Assembly (NCBI GenBank): GCA_964546835.1 | Contig: CAZJKW010000009.1 | Span: 1 to 34,481 of the forward strand | DNA from: JAHCHL01 sp964546835 | Lineage (GTDB): Bacteria; Armatimonadota; Fimbriimonadia; Fimbriimonadales; ATM1 | DNA length: 34,481 bases | Reading direction: 5' to 3' | In this document: piece after piece, positions 5,814 to 13,694 of the stretch | Layout of the letters: each line of letters starts with the position of its first letter | Numbering within the stretch: position 1 is the stretch's first letter | The notes under the pieces: generated by a model | What the model saw: the letters and a program-made list of their open reading frames with translations, nothing else | Told to the model about the DNA's origin: nothing | The model's database searches: none | Made by a program: the position numbers and the translations under genes

Positions 5814-8800
5814 ATGTTCATTCAGTCTATTGCTTGGTTGTCCCTGTCACCTGTTGTCGGCGTTAGTCTCAGTTCCGACGCTCCATTAATGATGCAACAC
5901 CCAACCTTAAACAAAACCCATGTTGTTTTTGCGTTTGGTGGCGACCTTTGGAAAGTTTCAAGACAAGGGGGCGATGCAATTCGTTTAACTCGTGGCGATG
6001 GTAGTGAAGAAAAACCCTGCTTTTCGCCGGACGGAACCATGGTTGCTTTTACGGGCACTTATGATGGAAATCCGGATGTTTACGTTGTTCCGATTTCTGG
6101 AGGTTCGCCAAAACGTTTAACTTATAATCCGGATGTTGATCAAGTGATTGGCTGGACACGAGATGGTAAGCATGTATTGTTTAATTCAACGATTGGAGGA
6201 TTTACGGGTGTTCCGCGGTTGTTTACAGTAAGTGTCAACGGTGGATTGCCAAACGATTTACCTTTTCCGGAAGGCACCGATGGTTCCTATTCACCGGATG
6301 GAACGAAGATTGCGTATGTGCCAAAAATGGTTTGGCAAGAAGCGTGGAAGCGATATCGTGGCGGTCAAACACGACCGATTTGGATTGCGAAATTGGCTGA
6401 TTCAAGTTGGTATGAGATTCCGAGAAAGAATTCAGTTGACACCTGCCCAATGTGGGTTGGAGACAAAGTATATTTTCTTTCCGATAGAAATGGACCTGTT
6501 ACTTTGTTTAGTTATGATGTCAATGCCAAAAAAGTAACTCAATGTTTAAAAAACGACGGTTTTGATTATAAATCGGCCACGGCTGGACCAGATGCAATCG
6601 TTCTTGAACAATTCGGAAGCATTCACCTCTATGATTGGAATAGCGGGACTTCCGAAAAAATTAACGTGAATATTGAAGGAGATTTTCTTGAAACTCGAAA
6701 AAAAATCAGGGATGTATCTGATTACATTTCCGTTGGTAGAATTTCACCCAATGGTGTAAGAGCCGTCTTTGAAGCACGAGGTGATATTTTTACTGCACCT
6801 GTTGATAAAGGGGACGTCCGAAATTTGACCAACAGTTCAAATGCCGCAGATAGAGACCCGGCATGGTCTCCTGATGGAAAGTGGATTGCTTATTTTTCGG
6901 ATCGGAGCGGCGAATATGAATTGATTCTTCAACCGTCCGATGGAACCGGAGAAGCAAAAAAAATCACTCCGGGAGAATCACCTTCCTATTATTATTCGCC
7001 GATTTGGTCGCCTGATAGCAAAAAAATTGCTTACACCGATAAGCGATTGAATGTTTGGTATGTAAACGTCGAAACCGGAAAAAACGTCAAAGTTGATACA
7101 AGTGCTGTCGAAAATCCTTTTCGAGATTTGACTCCCGCATGGTCGCCCGATAGCAAATGGTTGACCTGGTCTCGCAATTTGCCGACGAGAATTCAAGGAG
7201 TTTTTGTCCATTCAGTTGAAACCGGAAAAACCACGCAATTAACTGACGGATTGAGCGATGCTCGCTATCCGGTTTTTGATGCAAGCGGAAAGTATATGTA
7301 TTTTGTAGCCAGTACTGAATCTGCACGGGGCAGTTCTTGGTTGGACATGACATCTTTTGAAGCCAACAATGCAAGATACAGTGCTTATTTGGTTGTTTTG
7401 AGAAAGGATTTGCCCTCACCGCTTTTGCCGGAAAGTGATGAAGAAGCAACGGAACCACAAAAACCAGCGGATAATTCGGATAAATCGGTTCGGATTGATT
7501 TTGACGGAATATCGCAACGAATTCTTGCACTTCCGATCCCGCCACAAAGATATGGAGCGACAGCGGCAGGAACCGCAGGGCAACTCTTTTTGATTAGTAT
7601 CAGCGCTGTTCATACCGTTGGTGCCCCAGGACAGCCTACTGTTTGGAAATTCGATTTAAACCGGAGGTCAGCGGCCCCATTTGCAAATGGAGTTCCATTT
7701 TTTGATGTTTCATCGAATGGTCAACATATTTTGTTAGCGGGTCCGGGCGGATTTTCAATCACTTCGACCGCCGCGCCAAATGGTGGCGGAGCGGCGCCGA
7801 TTTCCATTTCAAGAATGGAAAGCACGATTAATCCGCGAGAAGAGTGGCGTCAAATGTACAACGAAGCATGGAGAATTCAGAGAGATTTTATTTATGCTCC
7901 TAATCATCACGGAATCAATATCGAAGAAATGCGAAAGCGATATGCGCCGTTCGTTGAGACTTGCATGAGTCGAGAAGATTTGAATTATCTTTTCACCGAA
8001 ATGCTTGGTGAAACTTGTTTGGGTCACACTTTTATCAGCGGAGGAGATATTCCCGGCTCATCCGGTGCACCGACAGGATTGCTGGGCGCCGACTATGAAT
8101 TTGTTGGTGGAAGATACCGAATCAAGTTCGTGCTTAATGGGGAAAGTTGGAATCCCAGCTTGCGCGCACCTCTCACTCAACCCGGAGTAAATGCAAAACC
8201 CGGCGACTATATCATTTCGGTAAATGGCAAAAACATAACAGACACGGACAATATTTACGCTTTCTTTGAAGGTTTGGCCGGCAAGCAAGTACGCCTAAAA
8301 CTGGCCGCATCACCGGATGGAATTGGAGCAAGAGAAGTTATTGTTGTTCCGACGGGAAGCGACGTGGCTTTGCGAACATTTGCTTGGGCAGAAAACAATC
8401 GTAGAATCGTTGATAAACTTTCCGGCGGAAAAATTGGCTACGTTTGGCTACCGGATACGGGGCTTGGCGGTTACACTTTTTTCAATCGCTACTACTACGC
8501 ACAAACCGACAAAGAAGGATTGATTGCAGATGAAAGATTCAACGGAGGCGGTACTGCGGCAGATTATTTGGTTGAATTTATGACAAGGCCTTTGCGAGCA
8601 GGAATTTCCACTCGCGAAGGAAATGATTTTTACAGTCCCGGGGCATCCATTTACGGGCCGAAAGCGATGATTATCAATGAGTATGCAGGTTCAGGTGGAG
8701 ACTATTTGCCTTGGCTTTTCAAAACCTCAGGAGTCGGGCCATTGGTTGGAAAGCGAACTTGGGGTGGATTGGTAGGAATCTATGACTATCCACCGTTGAT

Positions 8801-9053
8801 TGATGGAGGTGGTGTTACGGCGCCAAGAGTTGGCTTTTGGACACCTGACGGAAAGTGGCTGATTGAAAATGAAGGCGTCCACCCGGATTACGAAGTTGAA
8901 ATGGACCCGTATCTTTGGAGGCAAGGAAAGGATCCTCAACTTGAAAAAGCGATTCAAGTTGTGTTGGAACAACTGAAGAAAACCCCGGTGAAGAAACCCG
9001 TAAAACCCTCTTATCCAAACAAGTCAAAGTTACCCACCGGTGGCGGTAACTAA
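5814..9053 (+). CDS. Secreted tricorn-like serine protease
   Basis: 1079 residues, close to archaeal tricorn protease (about 1070). A hydrophobic N-terminal segment of about 25 residues looks like a signal peptide. Then come repeated PD40/WD40-like beta-propeller blades with the SPDG(T/K) signature (about 50-530), the core domain, a PDZ domain (about 760-830, PGDYIISVNGKNI) and a C-terminal S41-type catalytic domain. His738 in GHTF and Ser960 in GSGGD lie almost exactly where tricorn has His746 and Ser965; NEGVHPD near the end matches the region of the third active-site acid. In the family these chew peptides of about 6-12 residues into shorter ones. ATG 5814 is chosen over TTG 5811 because AGGAGAGG sits 5-7 bases upstream. 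Ends at a strong terminator. Confidence 0.93.
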   Translation: MFIQSIAWLSLSPVVGVSLSSDAPLMMQHPTLNKTHVVFAFGGDLWKVSRQGGDAIRLTRGDGSEEKPCFSPDGTMVAFTGTYDGNPDVYVVPISGGSPKRLTYNPDVDQVIGWTRDGKHVLFNSTIGGFTGVPRLFTVSVNGGLPNDLPFPEGTDGSYSPDGTKIAYVPKMVWQEAWKRYRGGQTRPIWIAKLADSSWYEIPRKNSVDTCPMWVGDKVYFLSDRNGPVTLFSYDVNAKKVTQCLKNDGFDYKSATAGPDAIVLEQFGSIHLYDWNSGTSEKINVNIEGDFLETRKKIRDVSDYISVGRISPNGVRAVFEARGDIFTAPVDKGDVRNLTNSSNAADRDPAWSPDGKWIAYFSDRSGEYELILQPSDGTGEAKKITPGESPSYYYSPIWSPDSKKIAYTDKRLNVWYVNVETGKNVKVDTSAVENPFRDLTPAWSPDSKWLTWSRNLPTRIQGVFVHSVETGKTTQLTDGLSDARYPVFDASGKYMYFVASTESARGSSWLDMTSFEANNARYSAYLVVLRKDLPSPLLPESDEEATEPQKPADNSDKSVRIDFDGISQRILALPIPPQRYGATAAGTAGQLFLISISAVHTVGAPGQPTVWKFDLNRRSAAPFANGVPFFDVSSNGQHILLAGPGGFSITSTAAPNGGGAAPISISRMESTINPREEWRQMYNEAWRIQRDFIYAPNHHGINIEEMRKRYAPFVETCMSREDLNYLFTEMLGETCLGHTFISGGDIPGSSGAPTGLLGADYEFVGGRYRIKFVLNGESWNPSLRAPLTQPGVNAKPGDYIISVNGKNITDTDNIYAFFEGLAGKQVRLKLAASPDGIGAREVIVVPTGSDVALRTFAWAENNRRIVDKLSGGKIGYVWLPDTGLGGYTFFNRYYYAQTDKEGLIADERFNGGGTAADYLVEFMTRPLRAGISTREGNDFYSPGASIYGPKAMIINEYAGSGGDYLPWLFKTSGVGPLVGKRTWGGLVGIYDYPPLIDGGGVTAPRVGFWTPDGKWLIENEGVHPDYEVEMDPYLWRQGKDPQLEKAIQVVLEQLKKTPVKKPVKPSYPNKSKLPTGGGN

Positions 9054-9062
9054 ATTCACTCG

Positions 9063-9097
9063 TTGCCCTGCAATGTCTGAAATTGCAGGGCAATTTT
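9063..9097 (+). terminator. Rho-independent terminator after the tricorn-like gene
   Basis: A perfect 12-bp stem (9063-9074 with 9082-9093) with a 7-base loop, followed by TTTT. It lies 10 bases after the stop codon at 9053 and before the prepilin-like gene. Confidence 0.88.
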
Positions 9098-9116
9098 GCG
9101 TTATTATTAAAGAAGA

Positions 9117-9800
9117 GTGAAAAAGGTTAAAGCATTTACGATAATTGAATTGTTAGTTGTTATTGCCATTATTTCAATCATGGCTGCATTGTTATTTCCG
9201 ATACTTTCAAAAGCAAAAGAAAAAGCAAAACAAACCACTTGTATCAGCAATCTGCGTCAAATGGGTTCCGGATTTTCAATTTATGTCTCAGACTACGACG
9301 AGAAACTTCCGGATTGCAGGCAGTTAAAAATGAACCTGCCCGGTGGCTATCGCCCGTGGACGTCTTGGCCGCCTTCCGACCCACGTGGGCTTTGGGCTGT
9401 AATCGTGTTGAGTCCATACCTTAACCATTCTCCGATTTTTGTTTGTCCAAGTACGGAAGGTGTTTTTTCTAATGCCGTTCAAGTTTTCCAACAATCGCAA
9501 AATCAAAAATCAAATTATTGGTTATGGCGTTTTGATCGAATTGATGATCCTGTACCTATAGACAATTTATGGGGAAAATCAGAATTCCAGGCATTGGCTG
9601 ATTTGCAACAAGCAAACAATTCAGTCATTGGGGTGCCGGAAGGAGTTTCGGATATCGAAATTGCCGTAGATCCTTACTTTCCGCGGACCATTCCCTCGAC
9701 ACCGCCGGAGTTCCGAGGCAAGGCAGTTCACTTTGGTGGAAGAAATCGTTTGTTTTTGGATTGGCATGTTAAATTTTTTAGAGATAATCGAACAAATTAA
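9117..9800 (+). CDS. Type IV prepilin-like (pseudopilin-like) protein
   Basis: 227 residues starting at GTG 9117. The N-terminus MKKVKAFTIIELLVVIAIIS is a class III signal: short basic leader, cleavage before Phe, Glu at +5 and a long hydrophobic helix. The residue before the cut is Ala rather than the usual Gly. Near the end, HFGGRNRLFLDWHVKF is the 'H-X9-DG' type tail of the many prepilin-like proteins of Planctomycetes and Armatimonadota, with Trp in place of Gly. No secretion or pilus assembly gene is nearby. A TATTAT box in the terminator tail (9102-9107) lies only 9 bases before the GTG and no convincing Shine-Dalgarno is seen. Its stop codon overlaps that of the convergent purF on the palindrome TTAA. 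Confidence 0.88.
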   Translation: MKKVKAFTIIELLVVIAIISIMAALLFPILSKAKEKAKQTTCISNLRQMGSGFSIYVSDYDEKLPDCRQLKMNLPGGYRPWTSWPPSDPRGLWAVIVLSPYLNHSPIFVCPSTEGVFSNAVQVFQQSQNQKSNYWLWRFDRIDDPVPIDNLWGKSEFQALADLQQANNSVIGVPEGVSDIEIAVDPYFPRTIPSTPPEFRGKAVHFGGRNRLFLDWHVKFFRDNRTN

Positions 9801-11275
9801 TCTAGTTCGAGCAACCCTTGTCCACTTCTAACCGTAGCAAATGCCCCTACTTTTGGTTTTTCAAAAAGGTCCTTTTGCACCTGATCGGGAACGGGTATTG
9901 GATATTCTCCGGTGAAACACGCCAAACAAAATTCATCACGAGGTTTGCCAACTGATTTTACGGCTCCATCTGGATTCAAATATCCTAAACTGGTTGCTCC
10001 AATGTGTTGTTTAATTTCCTCAATTGTCCATTTTGCAGCAGCCAGTTCTCCTCTTGATGCCATGTCAATTCCGTAAAAACATGGATGCATAATTGGCGGG
10101 GCAGTAATTCTTACATGTACTTCTTTCGCTCCATTTTCAAACAGTAATTTAACAATTTGTTTTGTGGTAGTTGCTCGTACAATTGAATCATCAACCAAAA
10201 CTAATCGCTTGTCTCTAATTTGTTCCTCAAGAGGGGTTAATTTTAGTCGCACTCCCATTTCTCTCATTCTCTGGTCAGGTTGAATAAATGTTCTGTGAAT
10301 GTATCTGCTCTTTATCAGTCCTTCTCCATAAGGTATTCCGCTAATTTTGGAATAACCCAATGCGCCCGGAATTCCGGTGTCAGGAACCGGGATAACAATA
10401 TCCGCTTCAATGGGATGTTGTTCTGCAAGAATTTCACCCATTTTTTGTCTTGCTTGGTAAAGTCTGGTGTCATACATAATGCTGTCTGGCCTTGCAAAAT
10501 AAATAAATTCAAACATGCACATTGCGGGTCTGCCGGGCGTAACTCCTTGAACGATTCTTGGTCCATTTTCATCAACGATAGCAATTTGGCCCGGATGTAA
10601 ATCGCCGAATTTCTCGGCTTGCACCGGATTAAATGCACACGTTTCGCTGGCAACACAAAATCCACCCTCTAATTTTCCGATAACCAAAGGTCGTACGCCA
10701 TTTGGGTCTCTAAATGCAGCAACGTGTTTTGGAGTTAACACGGCAACGCTGTATGCGCCTTGAATTTTTCGCATGACGGCGCGGATGGCTTCTATCAGAT
10801 TTCCGTGATGTTCTTTTGCTAACAACTTTGCAATAACTTCGCTGTCATTTGTTGTGTCAAAAATTTCGCCCTCGGCTTCCATTTCTGCTCTCAACAAATG
10901 TGCGTTGATTAAGTTGCCATTGTGTGCAACTGCGATGTCACCCACCATCGTTGTGCAACTCACCGGTTGTGCGTTTCTTCGTACGCTCGATCCGGTTGTG
11001 GAATACCTGGTGTGGCCAATTCCCATAAAGCCCGGAAGCGTCGCGAGGATTTCCTCATTAAAGACCTGGGAAACAAGCCCCATGTCTTTGTGCATTCGAA
11101 CACGTTCGCCGTCAGAAACGGCAATACCGCAAGACTCCTGGCCTCGATGTTGCAAAGCGAAAAGCCCGAAAAAAGTTAAGCGTGCGGCTTCGCTATTGGG
11201 GGTAAAGACTCCAAAAATTCCGCACTCCTCTTTTGGACGGTCGAAATCAGCATCAACAATCCGCAATGGAGTCAT
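9797..11275 (-). CDS. purF: Amidophosphoribosyltransferase (glutamine PRPP amidotransferase)
   Basis: 492 residues. It catalyses the first step of purine synthesis, PRPP plus glutamine to phosphoribosylamine. A 17-residue propeptide precedes Cys18 (CGIFGVF), the N-terminal nucleophile, so this is the self-processed type. The glutaminase half has LQHRGQES and HTRYST; the transferase half has the PRPP loop VLVDDSIVRATT. Cysteines in PAMCMFEF, HPCFYG and FCLACFTGEYP match the four ligands of the [4Fe-4S] cluster of the Bacillus subtilis-type enzyme. The gene lies 18 bases downstream of the Fur-family gene on the same strand, but CATAAT (11287-11282) six bases before the ATG and the lack of a Shine-Dalgarno suggest its own leaderless transcript. 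Confidence 0.97.
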   Translation of the reverse strand: MTPLRIVDADFDRPKEECGIFGVFTPNSEAARLTFFGLFALQHRGQESCGIAVSDGERVRMHKDMGLVSQVFNEEILATLPGFMGIGHTRYSTTGSSVRRNAQPVSCTTMVGDIAVAHNGNLINAHLLRAEMEAEGEIFDTTNDSEVIAKLLAKEHHGNLIEAIRAVMRKIQGAYSVAVLTPKHVAAFRDPNGVRPLVIGKLEGGFCVASETCAFNPVQAEKFGDLHPGQIAIVDENGPRIVQGVTPGRPAMCMFEFIYFARPDSIMYDTRLYQARQKMGEILAEQHPIEADIVIPVPDTGIPGALGYSKISGIPYGEGLIKSRYIHRTFIQPDQRMREMGVRLKLTPLEEQIRDKRLVLVDDSIVRATTTKQIVKLLFENGAKEVHVRITAPPIMHPCFYGIDMASRGELAAAKWTIEEIKQHIGATSLGYLNPDGAVKSVGKPRDEFCLACFTGEYPIPVPDQVQKDLFEKPKVGAFATVRSGQGLLELD

Positions 11276-11281
11276 GGTTTG

Positions 11282-11287
11282 ATTATG
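11282..11287 (-). promoter_or_regulatory. Candidate -10 box of a leaderless purF promoter
   Basis: CATAAT on the minus strand, six bases before the purF ATG at 11275. No Shine-Dalgarno lies in the 18-base gap after the Fur-family gene. The same hexamer stands 6 and 8 bases before the ATGs at 1879 and 18489. No clear -35 is seen, so this is tentative. Confidence 0.4.
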
Positions 11288-11293
11288 AAGGAA

Positions 11294-11827
11294 TCATTTG
11301 CAGTGAGAACAGACTCCCAAAACTTCGACTCGGGTCTGGGCGGGCGAAAATCCAATTCTTGCAGCAGAAACTCCGATTTCTGAAATAGCAGAATTCGGAA
11401 CCGGCAACTCCTCAACACATCCGCAATTTGTGCAGATCAAATGCTCAGTTTGATGTGAGCCGGTGTGCATTCCCGTACACGCCAAATAGCCGTCAACGGA
11501 GCCGATGTGATGAACTAGCCCTACTTCAACGAGGCCGGCAAGGATTCGATATACGCTGACAACGTCAACTTTCCCTCCCTGCTCCGAGACACTTTCGCGA
11601 ATCTGATAAGCACCAAGGGGCTTTCTTGAAGCTGCGAGAGCGCGAAGCACGAGTTTTCGAGGTCCAGTCACCCTCAATCCAAGGTCTTTAAGGCGACTCA
11701 AAGCGACGGTTTCATATCGGTCAACTTCCTCTGTTGGAACCAAAAAACACGGATCTGAAACGGAATCTGAACTTGTTCCCAATCTAAGTTCATTATGAAG
11801 CCAAGAGGACTTTTGATTCTCTTGCAT
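11294..11827 (-). CDS. Fur/Zur-family metal-dependent repressor
   Basis: 177 residues, longer than typical Fur (about 150) because of an extra N-terminal stretch of about 30 residues. The winged-helix part has LGLRVTGPRKLVLRAL and VSVYRILAGLVEVGLV, the family's DNA-binding region. The dimer part has the His-rich segment GSHQTEHLICTNC and a final GVCSHCK; the two CxxC pairs make the structural zinc site. The arrangement resembles Zur or generic Fur; which metal it senses cannot be told. The start at 11827 has AAAGG close upstream, and a good promoter (TTGAAC, 16 bases, TATCAA) lies at 11885-11858. purF follows 18 bases downstream. The long N-terminus might be a mis-set start. Confidence 0.9.
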   Translation of the reverse strand: MQENQKSSWLHNELRLGTSSDSVSDPCFLVPTEEVDRYETVALSRLKDLGLRVTGPRKLVLRALAASRKPLGAYQIRESVSEQGGKVDVVSVYRILAGLVEVGLVHHIGSVDGYLACTGMHTGSHQTEHLICTNCGCVEELPVPNSAISEIGVSAARIGFSPAQTRVEVLGVCSHCK

Positions 11828-11857
11828 CCTTTAGGGTGTTTTCGGCCGTCCTTGTGC

Positions 11858-11926
11858 TTGATAGTCTAAGTTCAAACAAGTTCAAAAAACTCATCAGTTT
11901 TTGGTCAATCAGTGTTAGACTATAAA
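11858..11926. promoter_or_regulatory. Divergent promoter region with operator-like repeats
   Basis: For the Fur-family gene (minus): -35 TTGAAC at 11885-11880, 16-base spacer, -10 TATCAA at 11863-11858. For the small-protein gene (plus): TATAAA at 11921-11926, with only a weak -35. The two -10 regions share TTAGACTAT as an inverted repeat (TAGTCTAA 11862-11869, TTAGACTA 11915-11922). Between them AAGTTCAAA occurs twice, 11 bases apart (from 11869 and 11879), overlapping the minus-strand -35. This would suit autoregulation by the Fur-family protein, which is inference; no classical Fur box is evident. Confidence 0.5.
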
Positions 11927-11973
11927 GAAACTCGTTCCGGATGAACCGGAACAATCCGAATTGGAGGAGCCAA

Positions 11974-12171
11974 ATGGAATTCTATAACGTAAAAACCAAG
12001 TCAAAGGTTGACGTGCCGGAAAGCAACATCATGAAGAAAAAGATGACCCGAAAGACCAAAACCGGGACTCAAACTCGATATGCCCTCGTTGCTGACTACC
12101 AAGGCAGCAAACTCTACAAGTTTGTCAATGAAGCCACTTACAAAGGTACTAACTGCAAAGAAATGCCTTAA
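11974..12171 (+). CDS. Small basic protein of unknown function
   Basis: 65 residues, rich in Lys (KKKMTRKTKTGTQTRYALV), no signal peptide or membrane segment, ending in KGTNCKEMP. I do not recognise the family. The ATG at 11974 is chosen over an in-frame ATG at 11941 because GGAGGAG stands directly upstream at 11963-11969. The gene has its own promoter region, a very good ribosome binding site and a strong terminator at 12192-12221, which together suggest high expression as a single gene. The size, charge and expression signals would suit a nucleic-acid- or ribosome-associated protein, but nothing in the sequence proves that. It is divergent from the Fur-family gene and may share its operator. 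Confidence 0.8.
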   Translation: MEFYNVKTKSKVDVPESNIMKKKMTRKTKTGTQTRYALVADYQGSKLYKFVNEATYKGTNCKEMP

Positions 12172-12191
12172 TTCAAATCTGTGGATTTGCG

Positions 12192-12221
12192 GGCCTGGCA
12201 GATTTTGCCGGGCCTTTTTTT
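12192..12221 (+). terminator. Rho-independent terminator after the small basic protein
   Basis: A 9-bp stem (12192-12200 with 12206-12214, one G-T pair), 5-base loop, then seven T. The T run overlaps the stop codon of the convergent membrane-protein gene ending at 12220. Confidence 0.9.
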
Positions 12222-12492
12222 ATCTTCCCATTCCGGGGATTTGGTCTGCCGGAACCTGCGGAGCAGACGATGGAGGTGATTGGTCGGGAGTTCTCGGTTG
12301 GCCCGGAAGCCCGGTAGGTCCCCCGTCGGGTACCTCTTTGCTTGCGTCCCGGATATTTTGGCCTTCAATCTCCATGGTGCCACTTCCGGAAGTAAAAAAC
12401 CACGCAATGAGCGCAGCCACAAGAAGTGCCGCGCCTCCCATCATTAAACGCTGCATAAGAAGGTTATCTTTTGCCGGTTTCTTCTTTGCCAT
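12220..12492 (-). CDS. Small membrane protein with a Pro-rich tail
   Basis: 90 residues from ATG 12492 (MAKKKPAKDN…). A basic N-terminus is followed by one membrane segment at about residues 19-34 (GGAALLVAALIAWFF) and a Gly/Pro/Ser-rich exported tail (GGPTGLPGQPRTP…PPSSAPQVPADQ). No family is recognised. An earlier in-frame start at 12522 would overlap the regulator gene and is less likely. It sits 26 bases downstream of the NtrC-type regulator gene on the same strand, so it is probably the last gene of the kinase-regulator operon. The topology, inside basic and outside Pro-rich, is inferred from charge. Confidence 0.7.
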   Translation of the reverse strand: MAKKKPAKDNLLMQRLMMGGAALLVAALIAWFFTSGSGTMEIEGQNIRDASKEVPDGGPTGLPGQPRTPDQSPPSSAPQVPADQIPGMGR

Positions 12493-12518
12493 TGTCAAAA
12501 GGTTACCTTGTTGATAAA

Positions 12519-13694
12519 TCAAGCAGCGACTCTAAGGGTTGGCGGCAATAAGTCAAGGGTTAATCTCGATTCGTGAGGAAGGGCTAATACCGTCGCCCTT
12601 TCGATTGCATTTTCAAGTTCGCGAACATTCCCCGGCCATTTGTAGGACTGCATGGCTGCGAGCGCTTCTCCGTGAATAAACTCAAGCGCGCTTTCGTTTT
12701 CAAAGGCGTACTTTTTCAAGAAGTGCATTGCAAGGGGTTCGATGTCCGCTTTTCTTTGTCGCAATGGCGGCAATTCGATATGCAAAACTTGAAGGCGATA
12801 GAGTAAGTCTTGTCGAAATTCTCCATCTTCAACTGCTCGCTCTAATGAGCGATTTGTTGCCGTGACCAATCGCACATCAACGGGAGTCGGCAAATTTGCG
12901 CCGAGTCTTTCAAATTCTTTTTCTTGTAAAACTCTTAACAGCTTGACTTGAGTTGACAAAGGCAATTCTCCAATTTCATCCAAAAATAAGGTTCCTTTAT
13001 CAGCCATTTCAAACCTTCCCGGTTTGTCGTTATCCGCGCCGGTAAAAGCGCCCTTGACATATCCAAACAGTTCGCTTTCAAGAAGCGTATCGGGTAGAGC
13101 TGCGGCATTAACTGCAAGAAACGGTTTTTCACATCGAGAACTTAACTTGTGAATAGATTTTGCAATAACTTCTTTTCCGGTTCCACTTTCACCGGTAATT
13201 AAGACGGTCGTTCTTGAATCAGCAACTCGTTTTACCAATTCAATTACGGATTTCATTTGGTCTGATTCGGCAATAAATCCGGACATGGAGTCAATGTTCT
13301 TTTTTGCTTTGGGTGCCGAAGAAGGTTTTGTGCGAATCCAATAGGCGACTGTCTTCTTTAGTTGTTCTAAATCAAACGGTTTTGTAACGTAATCAGCTGC
13401 CCCGTTTCTTACGGCATCAACTGCCTGAGGAATGGTACCAAAAGCAGTGACAATAATGACGGGAATTTCAGGATGTTTGGATTTAACTTTATCTAACAGT
13501 TCTAACCCGGTCATTCCGGGCATAAACACATCCGTCAAAATCAGTTCGATGTTTTCCTTTTCCAGAATGTTTAGCGCGACTTCACCTGATTCAGCGACGG
13601 ATGTCAAGTAGTTAGCCCGTTCAAAAGCGGCTTGCAGAATCTTTCGCAAGTTCGGTTCGTCATCAACAATCAAAATACGGTGTTTAGATTTCAA
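12519..13694 (-). CDS. NtrC-type sigma-54 activator lacking a DNA-binding domain
   Basis: 391 residues. Receiver domain at about 4-118 with the acidic pair DD (11-12), phospho-acceptor Asp55 (LTDVFMPG) and the TKPFD lysine. AAA+ domain at about 140-375 with Walker A GESGTGKE (168-175), the sigma-54-contacting loop GAFTGA (215-220), Walker B TLFLDEIGEL (235-244) and the final NVRELENAIERA. The protein then stops at LLPPTLRVAA: the Fis-type helix-turn-helix that normally follows (about 50 residues) is absent, and there is no room for it before the next gene. TTG 13694 is chosen because it has GGGAG upstream and overlaps the kinase stop as TTGA; it places the receiver right at the N-terminus. 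The partner kinase is at 13691-15208. Confidence 0.93.
   Translation of the reverse strand: MKSKHRILIVDDEPNLRKILQAAFERANYLTSVAESGEVALNILEKENIELILTDVFMPGMTGLELLDKVKSKHPEIPVIIVTAFGTIPQAVDAVRNGAADYVTKPFDLEQLKKTVAYWIRTKPSSAPKAKKNIDSMSGFIAESDQMKSVIELVKRVADSRTTVLITGESGTGKEVIAKSIHKLSSRCEKPFLAVNAAALPDTLLESELFGYVKGAFTGADNDKPGRFEMADKGTLFLDEIGELPLSTQVKLLRVLQEKEFERLGANLPTPVDVRLVTATNRSLERAVEDGEFRQDLLYRLQVLHIELPPLRQRKADIEPLAMHFLKKYAFENESALEFIHGEALAAMQSYKWPGNVRELENAIERATVLALPHESRLTLDLLPPTLRVAA

Noticed and set aside
10280..11282. Plus-strand ORFs opposite purF
   Set aside because: Shadows of purF, whose motifs are complete; low-complexity and no start signals.
11869..11888. Tandem AAGTTCAAA as the start of a CRISPR or larger repeat array
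   Set aside because: Only two copies in 20 bases; no spacers or cas genes in the window.
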